Assembly: GCF_000246855.1 (NCBI RefSeq)
Contig: NC_016609.1
Location: forward strand, 1,674,001 to 1,738,000
Direction of reading: 5' to 3'
From: Niastella koreensis GR20-10
Lineage (GTDB): Bacteria; Bacteroidota; Bacteroidia; Chitinophagales; Chitinophagaceae
Length of the DNA stretch: 64,000 nt
Shown here: piece by piece, positions 46,441 to 55,473 of the stretch
Position numbering within the stretch: the stretch's first letter is position 1
Layout of the letters: each line of letters starts with the position of its first letter
Program-made: the position numbers and the translations under genes
Notes under the pieces: generated by a model
Told to the model about the DNA's origin: nothing
Databases searched by the model: none
Seen by the model: the letters and a program-made list of their open reading frames with translations, nothing else

Positions 46441-46853
46441 GTTAACCTTATTACTGTGGCGCCGCCCCAGATAAAGTTACCTGACGGGTCAAGCTTTAAC
46501 AGCCAGGAGTCAAAGCCACCGCCTACAGTTGTCGCCACCGGTGCCGCCCAGTTGTATTACCCAAACATAATTACCGGCGGTATTCAGCTTGCTGATAAAT
46601 GCATCAGAATAGCCGGAAGCGGTAAGGTTCACCGTGTTTGCCCGGGATCAAAATCGGCGGTGCCCGAAAAGTAACCGGCGGCGTATACATTGCCGGCAGC
46701 ATCAGCCGTACTGCTGAGGTTCCAGATAGTACCATTGCCAAAAACAGCACGTCCCCAGGCAAATGCAGCATCCTGTGCCGGGCTCAGTAAACAGCATGAC
46801 AATGCACAGATCACCGACAGGCATCTGTGTAAACAAATAGACAATAAGTTCAT
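46441..46853 (-). pseudogene. Decayed SBBP-repeat protein gene
   Basis: The ATG at 46853 opens a signal peptide (LLSICLHRCLSVICALSCCL) and an SBBP start, WGRAVFGNGTIWNLSSTADAAGNVYAAGYFSGTADFDPG. The frame then breaks near 46640; the repeat continues in another frame as NTVNLTASGYSDAFISKLNT and AGNYVWVIQLGGTGG, and after a second break near 46530 as GGGFDSWLLKLDPSGNFIWGG. The rest of the gene is missing. Two frameshifts and truncation make it a pseudogene. It resembles but is not a copy of the intact SBBP pair at 28671-32136. Confidence 0.8.
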
Positions 46854-46922
46854 AAATGGTGGGTGAGGTGAGGAATTGATCAACGTACCTCTGTTGATTA
46901 AAAACTTATACCTTACAGGTAG

Positions 46923-46954
46923 CAAAAAAACGGAAGCCCGTAAAGGGCTTCCGC
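46923..46954 (-). terminator. Intrinsic terminator of the ECF-regulated susCD operon
   Basis: CGGAAGCCC (46931-46939) pairs with GGGCTTCCG (46945-46953), loop of five, and on the minus strand is followed by seven T (46930-46924). It lies about 110 bases beyond the TlpA stop. Confidence 0.88.
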
Positions 46955-47066
46955 CTGGACGGAATAGACAAAACTGCCGTTTGGTTGGCCGTTTGCGTTT
47001 AACAATCGAGGAACTGGTTATTGCGGTTACGGACCGGGATGGTTGTTACAAGGGTTGTTTCATAGG

Positions 47067-48332
47067 TCAATGCTGTGCATCGAGCAGCTCATGCAATTTG
47101 TTGCCCAGGTCGTTTCCACCTGTATTACCAATGAAGGTGGCTACAATGTTGCCATCGCTGTCGAGCAATATTTTGGTGGGGAAAGCGGTAACGCCAAATT
47201 CAGTAACGGCATCAAACTGCTTTCCGTTCCGGTTATTCAACACCTGGCGCCAGGCAAGCCCGTCTTCTTTCACTGCGGTTTCCCAATTCTTAACCTGCTG
47301 GGCAGTATCTTTTGCCATTTCATTGGCAATGCCAATGATCTCAAAACCTTTGTCTTTGTATTCGGTATACAACTCTTTCAAATGCGGATGGCTGGCGCGG
47401 CATGGATGGCACCAGCTGCCCCAGAAATCGAGCAGTACATATTTTGCGTGGATAGCTTTCAGATCGATCTTGTCGCCATTAATATCCTGTTTGTATTGCT
47501 GAAATTTAACCAGCCTGTTGAGGTTGCTCTTTTTTAATGAGTCCAGCACCTTGCTGGCGTAGTTCTTTTTTACCCCGCCTGAATAGGAGTTCACTATTTT
47601 AGATAACTCATCCTGGTTGTACAAACCGCCGGCCTGCATGGCGCTCAATACCTGGATGGCTCCTTTGGTATCACCGGTAAGGGACAGCGCTTTGGCGTAT
47701 TGTACGGCTAAATTGGTTTTCAGGTCATATTTATCTTTAGGGGTGCGCATTACATTTTCCCTGTCTGTTGCAAAGGAATGTTTGCTCCATTCGTAAAAAG
47801 GGGTAAGATATTTTACTACCTGTGCAGGGTGGTTTTTATTTATCAATACGGGGGTATATACCTCCATTACGACGTTATAATAAAGCCCTGGTTTTCCGGT
47901 TGCCATAAAAGCATTGTATAAACTGTCCGCCCAGGGTTGTACCTGCGAAATGCCATAGGCCGTATCGCCTTTTTCGATCATGATACTGGCTACTTCCAGT
48001 TTAATTCCTGGTTTTACCGAAAAGCGGTTCTCGGGTCCGGTCTCCTCTATCAGCGCCATCCATTTTTTTGCTTCTGCCAGATTATTGGCCTGCGCAAATT
48101 CTTTGGCTATCAGTGACCGGGCATTGTTGTAAAAAATATTTACCCTGCCGGTATCGGGCCATTGGTTCAACGAAGCATTGTAGATATTAATTCTGCGCGC
48201 AGGGTCTTTAACCATGTAAAAGCTGTCGAGAAGTTTTGTTAAGGGCGCCTGTTGTGCCTGCAGTTGGTTTCCCATTGTCAACAACAATACAACTGCCGGT
48301 AACAACCTGCAACGCCTGAGTAAATGGATCAT
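47067..48332 (-). CDS. TlpA-like thioredoxin-fold protein
   Basis: The 421-residue exported protein has a signal peptide (LLPAVVLLLTMGNQLQAQ). Residues about 30-270 form a helical region found in Bacteroidota TlpA-type proteins. The C-terminal thioredoxin-like domain has LLDFWGSWCHPCRASHPHLKEL with the redox pair Cys308-x2-Cys311, FEIIGIANE, and VTAFPTKILLDSDGNIVATF (cis-Pro region). It should act as a periplasmic thiol-disulfide reductase. It is the last gene of the sigma-FecR-SusCD operon, 16 bases after susD. Such genes often follow susCD, for reasons not settled. Confidence 0.9.
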   Translation of the reverse strand: MIHLLRRCRLLPAVVLLLTMGNQLQAQQAPLTKLLDSFYMVKDPARRINIYNASLNQWPDTGRVNIFYNNARSLIAKEFAQANNLAEAKKWMALIEETGPENRFSVKPGIKLEVASIMIEKGDTAYGISQVQPWADSLYNAFMATGKPGLYYNVVMEVYTPVLINKNHPAQVVKYLTPFYEWSKHSFATDRENVMRTPKDKYDLKTNLAVQYAKALSLTGDTKGAIQVLSAMQAGGLYNQDELSKIVNSYSGGVKKNYASKVLDSLKKSNLNRLVKFQQYKQDINGDKIDLKAIHAKYVLLDFWGSWCHPCRASHPHLKELYTEYKDKGFEIIGIANEMAKDTAQQVKNWETAVKEDGLAWRQVLNNRNGKQFDAVTEFGVTAFPTKILLDSDGNIVATFIGNTGGNDLGNKLHELLDAQH

Positions 48333-48348
48333 GGTAATTGGTTTGAGA

Positions 48349-49749
48349 TTATTGGTATCCGTGATTTTGTTCTAAATTCTTATTGTATTGAATGTCGAGT
48401 GATGGTATAGGAAATAATTGGGCATCGGTTTGCCAGTTGGGTTTATACTGCAGGGTGGAGTTGGCTTTGTCGGTCCGTTTCAGGTCCAGCCAGCGATCAC
48501 CATTCTCAGAAAACAATTCCACCCAGCGTTCATGCGCAATGGCAGCCAGTAAATTGTCCTGCGAAATACCCGGGTTGGTAGTGGCTATCAACGGAAGGCC
48601 TGCGCGCGATCTTACTTTATCGAGGTCGGTTATGGCGTCGGTTAATTGTTTCCCCTGTGCCCGGGCTTCAGCTCTGATCAAATACATTTCCCCCAGTCGC
48701 AATACCATATGCGATTCCAGCGGCGTGCCGGTACCGGTGATCACCCGGTATTTGTAAGGACTGTAATAAGTAGTGGCTACGCCACCGGTTGTAATGGTGG
48801 CGGTTCTTACCCAGCTGGTTTTGCGTTTGTCGCCGGTTTCGAACGTTTTATACAGCGTGTCGGTGATAGTATAGGGAGGCACGGTAGTAGCTGCAGTAGG
48901 AGTAAAGAAAGGGCCATCCCCGGCATAGGCATTGTTGCCGGGTTGCTCTATCCTGAGGATGGCTTCTTTACTGGTGATGAGGAAGGTTTTGGTGAGGTCT
49001 GTTTCCAGGGCATAATCGGTGGTATTGTTCAACACCAGCGTGGCCTGTTGAGCTGCATTGTCCCACTCCTGAAGGTACAGGTATACTTTGGCCAGCAGGG
49101 CCGTAGCGGCATAGCTGTTAGCTCTTATGCGGTAGGCGCCCTGGTAAGCTGGTCCCAGGTTGGCCTGTGCATATAAAAGATCGCTTTTGATCAGCTCGTA
49201 TACATCTGCCCTGGCAGTGCGGAACAAGTGGTTGTTATAATCGTAGTTAGAACTGGTGGTTAGGGGAACATCGCCCCAGGTATTTACCAGGTAAAAATAA
49301 TTCAACGCCCTTAAAAACCTGGCTTCTGCTGTATACAGGCGCTTACCTGCATCCGTCATACCGGTTGATGCGTTGATATTCTCTATGGCCGCATTGGCAG
49401 AATAAATGGCGTAATAAAAATAATTCCATAAGGTCTTATTGTTGTCATTGGCGGAAGTAATGGCATTGGTATAAAACTCCCAGTAAATGTTGGTGGACGC
49501 CTGTATTTTCAACCCATCTGCGCTTGCATCCATCAATGCCTGGAGGCCTCCGGCAAAACCAAGTCCTATGGCGCTCGTCATTTTGGAATAGATGCCCCGA
49601 ATGGCAGTAGCTGCATTGGCATCGGTACTGAATGCTTCGCTGCTGGCGACCTGGTCAATGGGGTCGCCTACCTGTACAAATTTTTTACAACCAATCAGGC
49701 AAAACACGGGTAACAATGCGGCAATGATATATGTTAAGGCAAATTTCAT
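48349..49749 (-). CDS. SusD/RagB-family lipoprotein (ECF-regulated locus)
   Basis: The ATG at 49749 (466 residues, MKFALTYIIAALLPVFCLIGC) is chosen for its lipoprotein signal; the frame continues upstream into susC. The lipidated Cys is about residue 21. SusD marks are TAEARFLRALNYFYLVNTWGDVPLT (about 130-155), YAATALLAKVYLYLQEWDNAA (about 205-225), LRLGEMYLIRAEARAQGKQL (about 350-370), HERWVELFSENGDRWLDLKR (about 410-430) and LFPIPSLDIQYNKNLEQNHGY. It is the lid partner of the STN-type SusC starting 35 bases upstream. Ligand unknown. Confidence 0.95.
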   Translation of the reverse strand: MKFALTYIIAALLPVFCLIGCKKFVQVGDPIDQVASSEAFSTDANAATAIRGIYSKMTSAIGLGFAGGLQALMDASADGLKIQASTNIYWEFYTNAITSANDNNKTLWNYFYYAIYSANAAIENINASTGMTDAGKRLYTAEARFLRALNYFYLVNTWGDVPLTTSSNYDYNNHLFRTARADVYELIKSDLLYAQANLGPAYQGAYRIRANSYAATALLAKVYLYLQEWDNAAQQATLVLNNTTDYALETDLTKTFLITSKEAILRIEQPGNNAYAGDGPFFTPTAATTVPPYTITDTLYKTFETGDKRKTSWVRTATITTGGVATTYYSPYKYRVITGTGTPLESHMVLRLGEMYLIRAEARAQGKQLTDAITDLDKVRSRAGLPLIATTNPGISQDNLLAAIAHERWVELFSENGDRWLDLKRTDKANSTLQYKPNWQTDAQLFPIPSLDIQYNKNLEQNHGYQ

Positions 49750-49783
49750 TTGCTGTTTTTTTAGTTCAGTTAATAATGATCGC

Positions 49784-52700
49784 TTACAATCCCAATTGAA
49801 TACCACCCATCACACTTTTCATTGGCGGCAATACCGTAAAGTTTTGCGTTTCCGGGTCGGCATCCCTGTATTTGGTGAAGGTGAGCAGGTTTTGCCCCTG
49901 AACAAACACCCGCAGGTTATTGAAACGCATTCTCTTCAATAATTCGGGACCAAGATCATACGAGATCGATACATTCTTCAGCCGGATATAAGAAACATCC
50001 GAATACGAGCGGTCACTGAAGAACGTTGCATAATAACCGTTAGGCAGTGTTAATGAACCCAGGGTAGTTCCAAACCTCGGGAAGTCGGCTACATCACCGG
50101 GATGCTGCCAGCTATGGTCAAACCCTGACTTAGGTATATTATAAGCCGTACCAACACCGCGCACCGTGGTATTGAAAAACCAGTTAGGGCCGGTTTGTTT
50201 GTTGAACTGGAAAAACACGGTGGCCGACAAACGCTTATAAGTAAAAGTGTTGGAGAGACCGCCGTACACGATCGGATCGGTTTTCTTATTATTGAACACA
50301 AAGTCATTGGCAGCGGTGGCTTTGTTATCGCCATTCAGATCATCTATTGATCCAATACCCGTTTGGGGATCAACGCCCGCGAAATGGTACCCAACAATCG
50401 TGTTCAATGATTTGCCGATCTGGTATTTGGATGCATAGCTCGACTTCCCGATATTGGGATATTTTTTCAACTGGTTTTTGGGTACGGTGATATTGAAACT
50501 GGTGGTCCATTTGAACGATTTGGTCTCCATATTGCGGCTGCTGAGCGAGATCTCAATGCCTTTATTTTCTACCTGTACGCCTTCCAAATTGGTAACCACA
50601 TTGGTAAAACCGGCTACCCCCGACAACGGGTAACTTACCAGCGGTGCATTGGTTAAGTTGCGGTATAAAGCGGTGGTGAGCAATATCCGGTCGCGGAATA
50701 AACCCAGTTCCAACGCTACTTCCGATTTAGTGTTACGTTCCCAGTGCAGGTACGGGTTGAATAATTTGGTAGAAATGAGGGTGGTAGAGTCGAGGTAAGT
50801 TAAGCCGGCTGCCCAGGAATCGAAGTAGCGGTAATCGCCGATCTGATCGTTGCCGGTATTACCATAGCTGCCGCGGAGTTTACCATAGCTCAGCCAGGGT
50901 ACATGTTTAAAAACGTGTTCGTTGGTGAACAACCAGGCGGCGCCAACGGCCCCGAAGTTACTGAAGCGGAAGTCGGGCCCAAAGCGGCTCGATCCATCTC
51001 TTCTGCCCGTGAAGTTTACAATGTATTTATCGCGCCAGTTATAGTTGATGCGGCCGAAAAAGGCGTCGTATGCATACTGGTTAGCGGTATTGGTGGCGCC
51101 TACATTGGAAACGGCCGTGCCCGAAAGCGAGGTCAGCAACTGGTCGCTGGTATAACCAACTGCAGTGATCAGGTTTCCCTCCATCGCCCGTTTATTAAGG
51201 GTACCACCAACCAGTACATCAAGCTTACCCTGGGAAATATTTGTTTTGTATTCAGCCTGGGGCTCCATAATCCAGGTGCGCAGGTTCCTGGTGGCATAGG
51301 CAGCCGTACCGTAGTACAGGAATGTAGCGGGATTAAGCGAAGTCATTGGCGACAGGCGCTGCTCATCGGATCGGGTAACGTTATAACCCAGACTGGTTCT
51401 CAACACCAGGCCCTTTACCAGTTTATAACTGATGAGCATATTGGTGTTAAGGTTGGTAACCCGGGCAATGTATTGTTGCCTCAGTTGTGCCAGTGGGTTA
51501 TCCCGGGCAGCGGCAGTATAACCGCCTTCGTTCCAGGCCAGTTTGCCAAGTGAATCATATAACCGGATATTGGGAGGTAAGATCAGGCCGCTGGCCAGGT
51601 CAAGCCCGGGAAAGTTATTGTTGTTGAGGGTATAGCTGCCGGTAAAACTGAAATCGAGCCGCTGGTTGGCGGTCATGCTGTGCAGGTTGAAACTGGTGGC
51701 TGCTTTTTCGGCGCTCTTATCACCTGCCCAAACCATGCCTTCTTTATGATAATTACCTGAAATACGGTATTGGGTCAATTTATCGCCGCCGCTGGCGCCC
51801 AGTTGTACATCGTAAACGGTAGCAGTATTCCCGATCAGTAATTTGGCCAGGTCGGTATACCGGGTGGTGTCCCATATCAGCAGGTCATAGGCATTGTTAT
51901 TGGCTTTTGTTATTCCATCGTTTGCGAATGCCTCGTTACGCATGGTAAGGTAATCCTGCGTGTTGAGCATTTTGGGCAGTTGGGTAACTTTATTAATGCC
52001 TATGTTCACGGTGGCGTCGATACGGGTTTTACCGCTGGCGCCGCGTTTAGTGGTAATGAGGATCACCCCATTGGCGCCCCGGCTGCCATAAATAGCGGTG
52101 GCGTCTGCATCTTTCAACACTTCGATGCTGGCAATATCATTGGGATTCAATCCTGCCAGTACGCTCAGGCCACTGCCGGTAGCGGAACCAAACACATTGG
52201 TTAATGAAGTGGTACCGTCGTTGTTGGCTGCCAATGGCACGCCATCCAGGATGAACAGGGGTTGATCGGATGAATAATCTTTATCAAAGTTGGCGCGGCC
52301 GCGGATCTGTACCGGTGTGCGGGCGCCGGCTACTCCGGTAGTTTGTGACACCGTCATGCCGGGTACGCGTCCTTCCAGCGCCTGCAATACATTGAATACC
52401 GGTTGGCGGGAAAGTTCTTCCGACGTTACGGTACCCACATTACCCGTATTCAACCGCTTGGTGGTGGTGCCATAGGCAATTACCACGCTCTGGTCCAGTT
52501 CCGCCACTTTTTTCTTTACCAGTATAAATAAAAAGGTGCGTTTGTCCAGTTTTATTTCCTGTGTTTCTATATTAAGCGCGCTGATGACCAGGGTGGCTTC
52601 AGGGTCTATTTCATTCAATTGAAAATCACCTCTGCTGTTTGAGCTAACGGAAAGTGATGAACCCTTTACCGTAATAGTGGCCAGTACAGGAGCGTTGTCT

Positions 52701-53164
52701 TCATCGAGGATGCGGCCTCTTACGTTGACGGGCATGGGAAGCGTAGGCGCAGCGGTTATTGGTATTTCCGGTGGAGCAGATTTTATCACTACTGTTTTGC
52801 CCACTACCTGAAAGGTGAGGGGTTTGTTCTTCAGCACTTCCCGGATCGCATCTTCCAGCGATACATTTTTCATGTGTACGGTTACATTGCCCTGGCGGGA
52901 CAGTAATTCATACGAGTAGAAAAATTCGTAGCCGCTTTGTTTTTGCAGCTCTTTGAACACGTTGGTGAGCGGCGCATTCTTTTGCGCAAGCGTGATCTGC
53001 GAAAAGCCGTTCGCGCTTACCGATAGCGAGGTTATCAATACCAATACAGCAGTTAGTTTCATAGTAAGAAACATTTTGTACACACCGTGGGCACGGGAAC
53101 GGCGTTTTGGTTGAAAAAAAGGGTTCCCCCATAGGATGCCCTTGCGAAGCACCTTTAAATCCAT
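49784..53164 (-). CDS. SusC-like TonB-dependent transducer with STN domain
   Basis: This 1126-residue receptor has a long signal region (MKLTAVLVLITSLSVSANGFSQ), then an STN signalling domain (about 58-130: APLTNVFKELQKQSGYEFFYSYE, ...LEDAIREVLKN). The CarboxypepD-reg-like domain (VNVRGRILDEDNAPVLATI), the plug (IASIEVLKDADATAIYGSRGANGVILITTKRG) and the barrel follow. The STN domain touches the FecR anti-sigma factor across the periplasm when substrate binds, turning on the adjacent ECF sigma factor. Thus it both imports and senses. It ends in FTVLPPMKSVMGGIQLGL. The alternative start MKLT lies within the signal region. A 151-base gap with two hairpins separates it from fecR. Confidence 0.95.
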   Translation of the reverse strand: MDLKVLRKGILWGNPFFQPKRRSRAHGVYKMFLTMKLTAVLVLITSLSVSANGFSQITLAQKNAPLTNVFKELQKQSGYEFFYSYELLSRQGNVTVHMKNVSLEDAIREVLKNKPLTFQVVGKTVVIKSAPPEIPITAAPTLPMPVNVRGRILDEDNAPVLATITVKGSSLSVSSNSRGDFQLNEIDPEATLVISALNIETQEIKLDKRTFLFILVKKKVAELDQSVVIAYGTTTKRLNTGNVGTVTSEELSRQPVFNVLQALEGRVPGMTVSQTTGVAGARTPVQIRGRANFDKDYSSDQPLFILDGVPLAANNDGTTSLTNVFGSATGSGLSVLAGLNPNDIASIEVLKDADATAIYGSRGANGVILITTKRGASGKTRIDATVNIGINKVTQLPKMLNTQDYLTMRNEAFANDGITKANNNAYDLLIWDTTRYTDLAKLLIGNTATVYDVQLGASGGDKLTQYRISGNYHKEGMVWAGDKSAEKAATSFNLHSMTANQRLDFSFTGSYTLNNNNFPGLDLASGLILPPNIRLYDSLGKLAWNEGGYTAAARDNPLAQLRQQYIARVTNLNTNMLISYKLVKGLVLRTSLGYNVTRSDEQRLSPMTSLNPATFLYYGTAAYATRNLRTWIMEPQAEYKTNISQGKLDVLVGGTLNKRAMEGNLITAVGYTSDQLLTSLSGTAVSNVGATNTANQYAYDAFFGRINYNWRDKYIVNFTGRRDGSSRFGPDFRFSNFGAVGAAWLFTNEHVFKHVPWLSYGKLRGSYGNTGNDQIGDYRYFDSWAAGLTYLDSTTLISTKLFNPYLHWERNTKSEVALELGLFRDRILLTTALYRNLTNAPLVSYPLSGVAGFTNVVTNLEGVQVENKGIEISLSSRNMETKSFKWTTSFNITVPKNQLKKYPNIGKSSYASKYQIGKSLNTIVGYHFAGVDPQTGIGSIDDLNGDNKATAANDFVFNNKKTDPIVYGGLSNTFTYKRLSATVFFQFNKQTGPNWFFNTTVRGVGTAYNIPKSGFDHSWQHPGDVADFPRFGTTLGSLTLPNGYYATFFSDRSYSDVSYIRLKNVSISYDLGPELLKRMRFNNLRVFVQGQNLLTFTKYRDADPETQNFTVLPPMKSVMGGIQLGL

Positions 53165-53197
53165 AACTTCGTTTAGTTTAGGTTAATTAATGTTTAC

Positions 53198-53294
53198 TCC
53201 CGATGTAGTCGGGAAAAGCAGTCTTTGCCGATTGTATAAAAAGATTAGCCTGAATATTTAGCCGCCCCGACTCGTACTCGGGGCGGTTTTTTTT
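53198..53294. promoter_or_regulatory. Two hairpins between fecR and susC
   Basis: Hairpin 1 is TCCCGA/TCGGGA at 53198-53214. Hairpin 2 is CCGCCCCGA/TCGGGGCGG at 53262-53286, followed on the + strand by eight T (53287-53294). As a terminator it would point the wrong way for the minus-strand operon, and no + gene precedes it. Both sit in the fecR-susC spacer and share a CCCGA...TCGGG core. Confidence 0.6.
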
Positions 53295-53315
53295 CATGGC
53301 CAACCGGGTCTCTTA

Positions 53316-54623
53316 CTATCCCTGTGTTACTATTACTTTGTGGCCTGTTACCTTACAATGCACGCCCCCCGTGGCTTCCAGCACTTTAAATACTTCTGCT
53401 GCAGTGGCTTCCCTGGAAATGGAACCGCCAAAATGCTGGGTAAAATTGCCCTGTAATTCTATATCCAGATCGTACCAGCGGGCTATCTGCCGCATAATGG
53501 TGGCTACATCTACCTTATCGCCAAACACAAACCGGCCGTTCTTCCAGGCCATGGTAACTTCCAGGTCCGGCGAGGGGTTGATGGTGAGTGGTGAGTTCCC
53601 GACTTTGTAGGGATGCCGGGAATCGGCAGGATCATTGGTGAGTGGACTCGCTACACCAACAGCCTGTTCTCCTGGTTTCAGCACCACTGATTGTTCTTTC
53701 ATCTCTGCCTTCTGCCCTTTGCCCTTTGCCTTTTCTTCATCGCCGATTGCCGATTCACGATTCACGACTTTCACGCTTCCCTCCAACAACGTAGTACGAA
53801 TACTGCTCTCGTCGTCATACGCATTTATATTAAAGTGCGTTCCCAGCACGGTCACTTCTTCTTTATTGTTCACATTTACAATGAACGGTTTTTGCGTATT
53901 GTGCGCTACTTCAAAATAGGCTTCGCCGGTGATGGTCACTTTTCTATCATTACCAATAAAATTAACCGGGTAGCTAAGGGAGGAACCGGCGTTCAGCCAC
54001 ACTTTTGTGCCATCGGTCAGTTGCATATTAATGATGCGGCTGCCCCGGGGATTAAATAAAGTATTGTACAAGGGCTCGCTGGCGCCGACGTTCTGAAGGT
54101 AGTAACGGATCTGTCCGTCGGCTGTTTTTACCAGCTGAGTTGAGCCCTGATTCGACAACAGGCCATTGGCGGTGCTGTCGAGATAAATGCGTTTACCATC
54201 GGCCAGGGTGATCATGGCCCGGTTATTCTGTGGCGCCTTTATTTCCTGTGTTGTTGCCAGCGTGTTTGTAACCGGCTTATGTTGGTTTTTATTAAACAGG
54301 TACCAGCCGGCGGTGATAATAAGTAATGCTGCTGCGGCCCAGCCCCAGTATTTCCAGGAGCGCATGGAGCGAACGGGTGTTTCTATGTTGGTTGCTGCCG
54401 GCAGGTCTTGCATAGCTGCTTTTAACGAGGTTACTGCGCGTTCGGTGAGCAATGCGTTTTCAACAGGCAGCGTGCTTTCATCCATCGCTTTTTCATCGAT
54501 GGCTGCTGCCAGCAGGGTACGGTTCTCTTCGATTTCCAGGAGCTGAAAGAATTGGTCCAGCTCGCTGCCCGTCAATTGACCGGTTTCAAAAAGCGCCAAC
54601 AATTGCGGGAATGATTTATCCAT
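53316..54623 (-). CDS. FecR-family anti-sigma factor with in-frame word-repeat inserts
   Basis: This 435-residue inner-membrane anti-sigma factor has a cytosolic N-terminus that binds the ECF sigma factor, one membrane helix (WKYWGWAAAALLIITAGWYLF, about 89-109) and a periplasmic FecR domain (MITLADGKRIYLDSTANG, GSRIINMQLTDGTKVWLNAGSSLSYP, VTITGEAYFEVAHNTQKPFIV, GTHFNINAYDDESSIRTTLLEGSVKVV). The C-terminal part receives the STN signal. Two low-complexity inserts interrupt conserved sequence: residues about 284-308 (RESAIGDEEKAKGKGQKAE) and about 322-346. The first is coded by an exact 7-bp period DNA array. Such inserts are not usual for the family. It follows the sigma gene by 85 bases. Confidence 0.93.
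   Translation of the reverse strand: MDKSFPQLLALFETGQLTGSELDQFFQLLEIEENRTLLAAAIDEKAMDESTLPVENALLTERAVTSLKAAMQDLPAATNIETPVRSMRSWKYWGWAAAALLIITAGWYLFNKNQHKPVTNTLATTQEIKAPQNNRAMITLADGKRIYLDSTANGLLSNQGSTQLVKTADGQIRYYLQNVGASEPLYNTLFNPRGSRIINMQLTDGTKVWLNAGSSLSYPVNFIGNDRKVTITGEAYFEVAHNTQKPFIVNVNNKEEVTVLGTHFNINAYDDESSIRTTLLEGSVKVVNRESAIGDEEKAKGKGQKAEMKEQSVVLKPGEQAVGVASPLTNDPADSRHPYKVGNSPLTINPSPDLEVTMAWKNGRFVFGDKVDVATIMRQIARWYDLDIELQGNFTQHFGGSISREATAAEVFKVLEATGGVHCKVTGHKVIVTQG
53702..53768. repeat. Heptamer array inside the fecR coding sequence
   Basis: On the + strand TGCC or a variant (TCTT, CGCC, TCAC) recurs at 53706, 53713, 53720, 53727, 53734, 53741, 53748, 53755 and 53762, exactly 7 apart. The units read CTCTGCC, TTCTGCC, CTTTGCC, CTTTGCC, then GATTGCC, GATTCAC, GATTCAC. 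The reading frame of fecR on the minus strand is kept open through it. Confidence 0.88.
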
Positions 54624-54708
54624 AGCAAACTTTTAATGGTATTTGAATAAGGTATAACCAATAAAGACGCGCGGCGGAAAAGCCACGCACGAAAAAAAGA
54701 CCTCTTTT

Positions 54709-55308
54709 TTAATAAAAAAATATGGTAGCGGCCAACACGGTGCCCGGCAGGTAGCCCTTTGCCCGGAGAGCCGTGCGTAAATGATTGAGGGTCAAAGAAA
54801 GCAGGTTCGAAATGGTGCGGGATGACAATTGTAATTGCAATGCTATTTCTTCGTGGTTCAAACCTTCTTCGCGGCTGAGGCGGTAAATGGTTTGTTGTTT
54901 TTCGGGTAATTGCTGTAAGGCTTCGCGGATGGCGCTGTGCAATTCCCGCGATTCTGTTAATTGTTCTGCAGTAGGCTGCCAGGCGTTTTCCCGGCTCAGA
55001 TAGGATTTGATCTTTTGCTGCCGGTCTTTTTTGCGTAGTTCGGAAATAAGCCGGTTGCGCAGTGCGGTAAAAAGATAATGCTCAAAGCGGTCGACCTTTT
55101 CGAGGGTCAACCGGATCTGCCATAATTTTAAAAAGAAATCCTGCAGCACATCTTCGGCCAGGGCAGGATCGTTCATATAAGTAAGCGCGAGTGTATACGT
55201 TCGGTTGCGGTAATGGCGGTACAAAACTTCAAAGGCTTGTTCATCGCCCTGCATTATAAGCCGGATGATCTCGTTCTCATGATATGAAGGTAAAGCAGTC
55301 AATAGCAA
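54709..55308 (-). CDS. ECF-family RNA polymerase sigma factor
   Basis: This 199-residue sigma factor has region 2 (EIIRLIMQGDEQAFEVLYRHYRNRTYTLALTYMNDPALAEDVLQDFFLKLWQ, about 13-70) and region 4 (about 125-180: LPEKQQTIYRLSREEGLNHEEIALQL followed by SSRTISNLLSLTLNHLRTAL). It is the FecI-like partner of the FecR gene downstream and, with the STN-type SusC, should switch on this locus when its substrate is bound. It starts the operon; the promoter is not obvious, and no consensus TAnnTTTG is visible in the gap upstream, 55309-55473. Confidence 0.95.
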   Translation of the reverse strand: MLLTALPSYHENEIIRLIMQGDEQAFEVLYRHYRNRTYTLALTYMNDPALAEDVLQDFFLKLWQIRLTLEKVDRFEHYLFTALRNRLISELRKKDRQQKIKSYLSRENAWQPTAEQLTESRELHSAIREALQQLPEKQQTIYRLSREEGLNHEEIALQLQLSSRTISNLLSLTLNHLRTALRAKGYLPGTVLAATIFFY

Positions 55309-55473
55309 TTTCTCAATTATTCAGCAACAGTTTCAAATAGCTGAAGGTAAGGCTATATGGGATTAATTGCAAATCTGTATCTATGAGAATACATAATTTG
55401 TCTTAGTGACAGTTTTTTCCCAACCGGAGAAATTACTATTTTCACGCTAACAACCGTTTCTCTTATGTACCCA

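Noticed and set aside
53262-53294. Terminator of the fecR transcript
   Set aside because: The T run is on the + strand only; on the minus strand, where fecR is transcribed, there is no U run after the hairpin.
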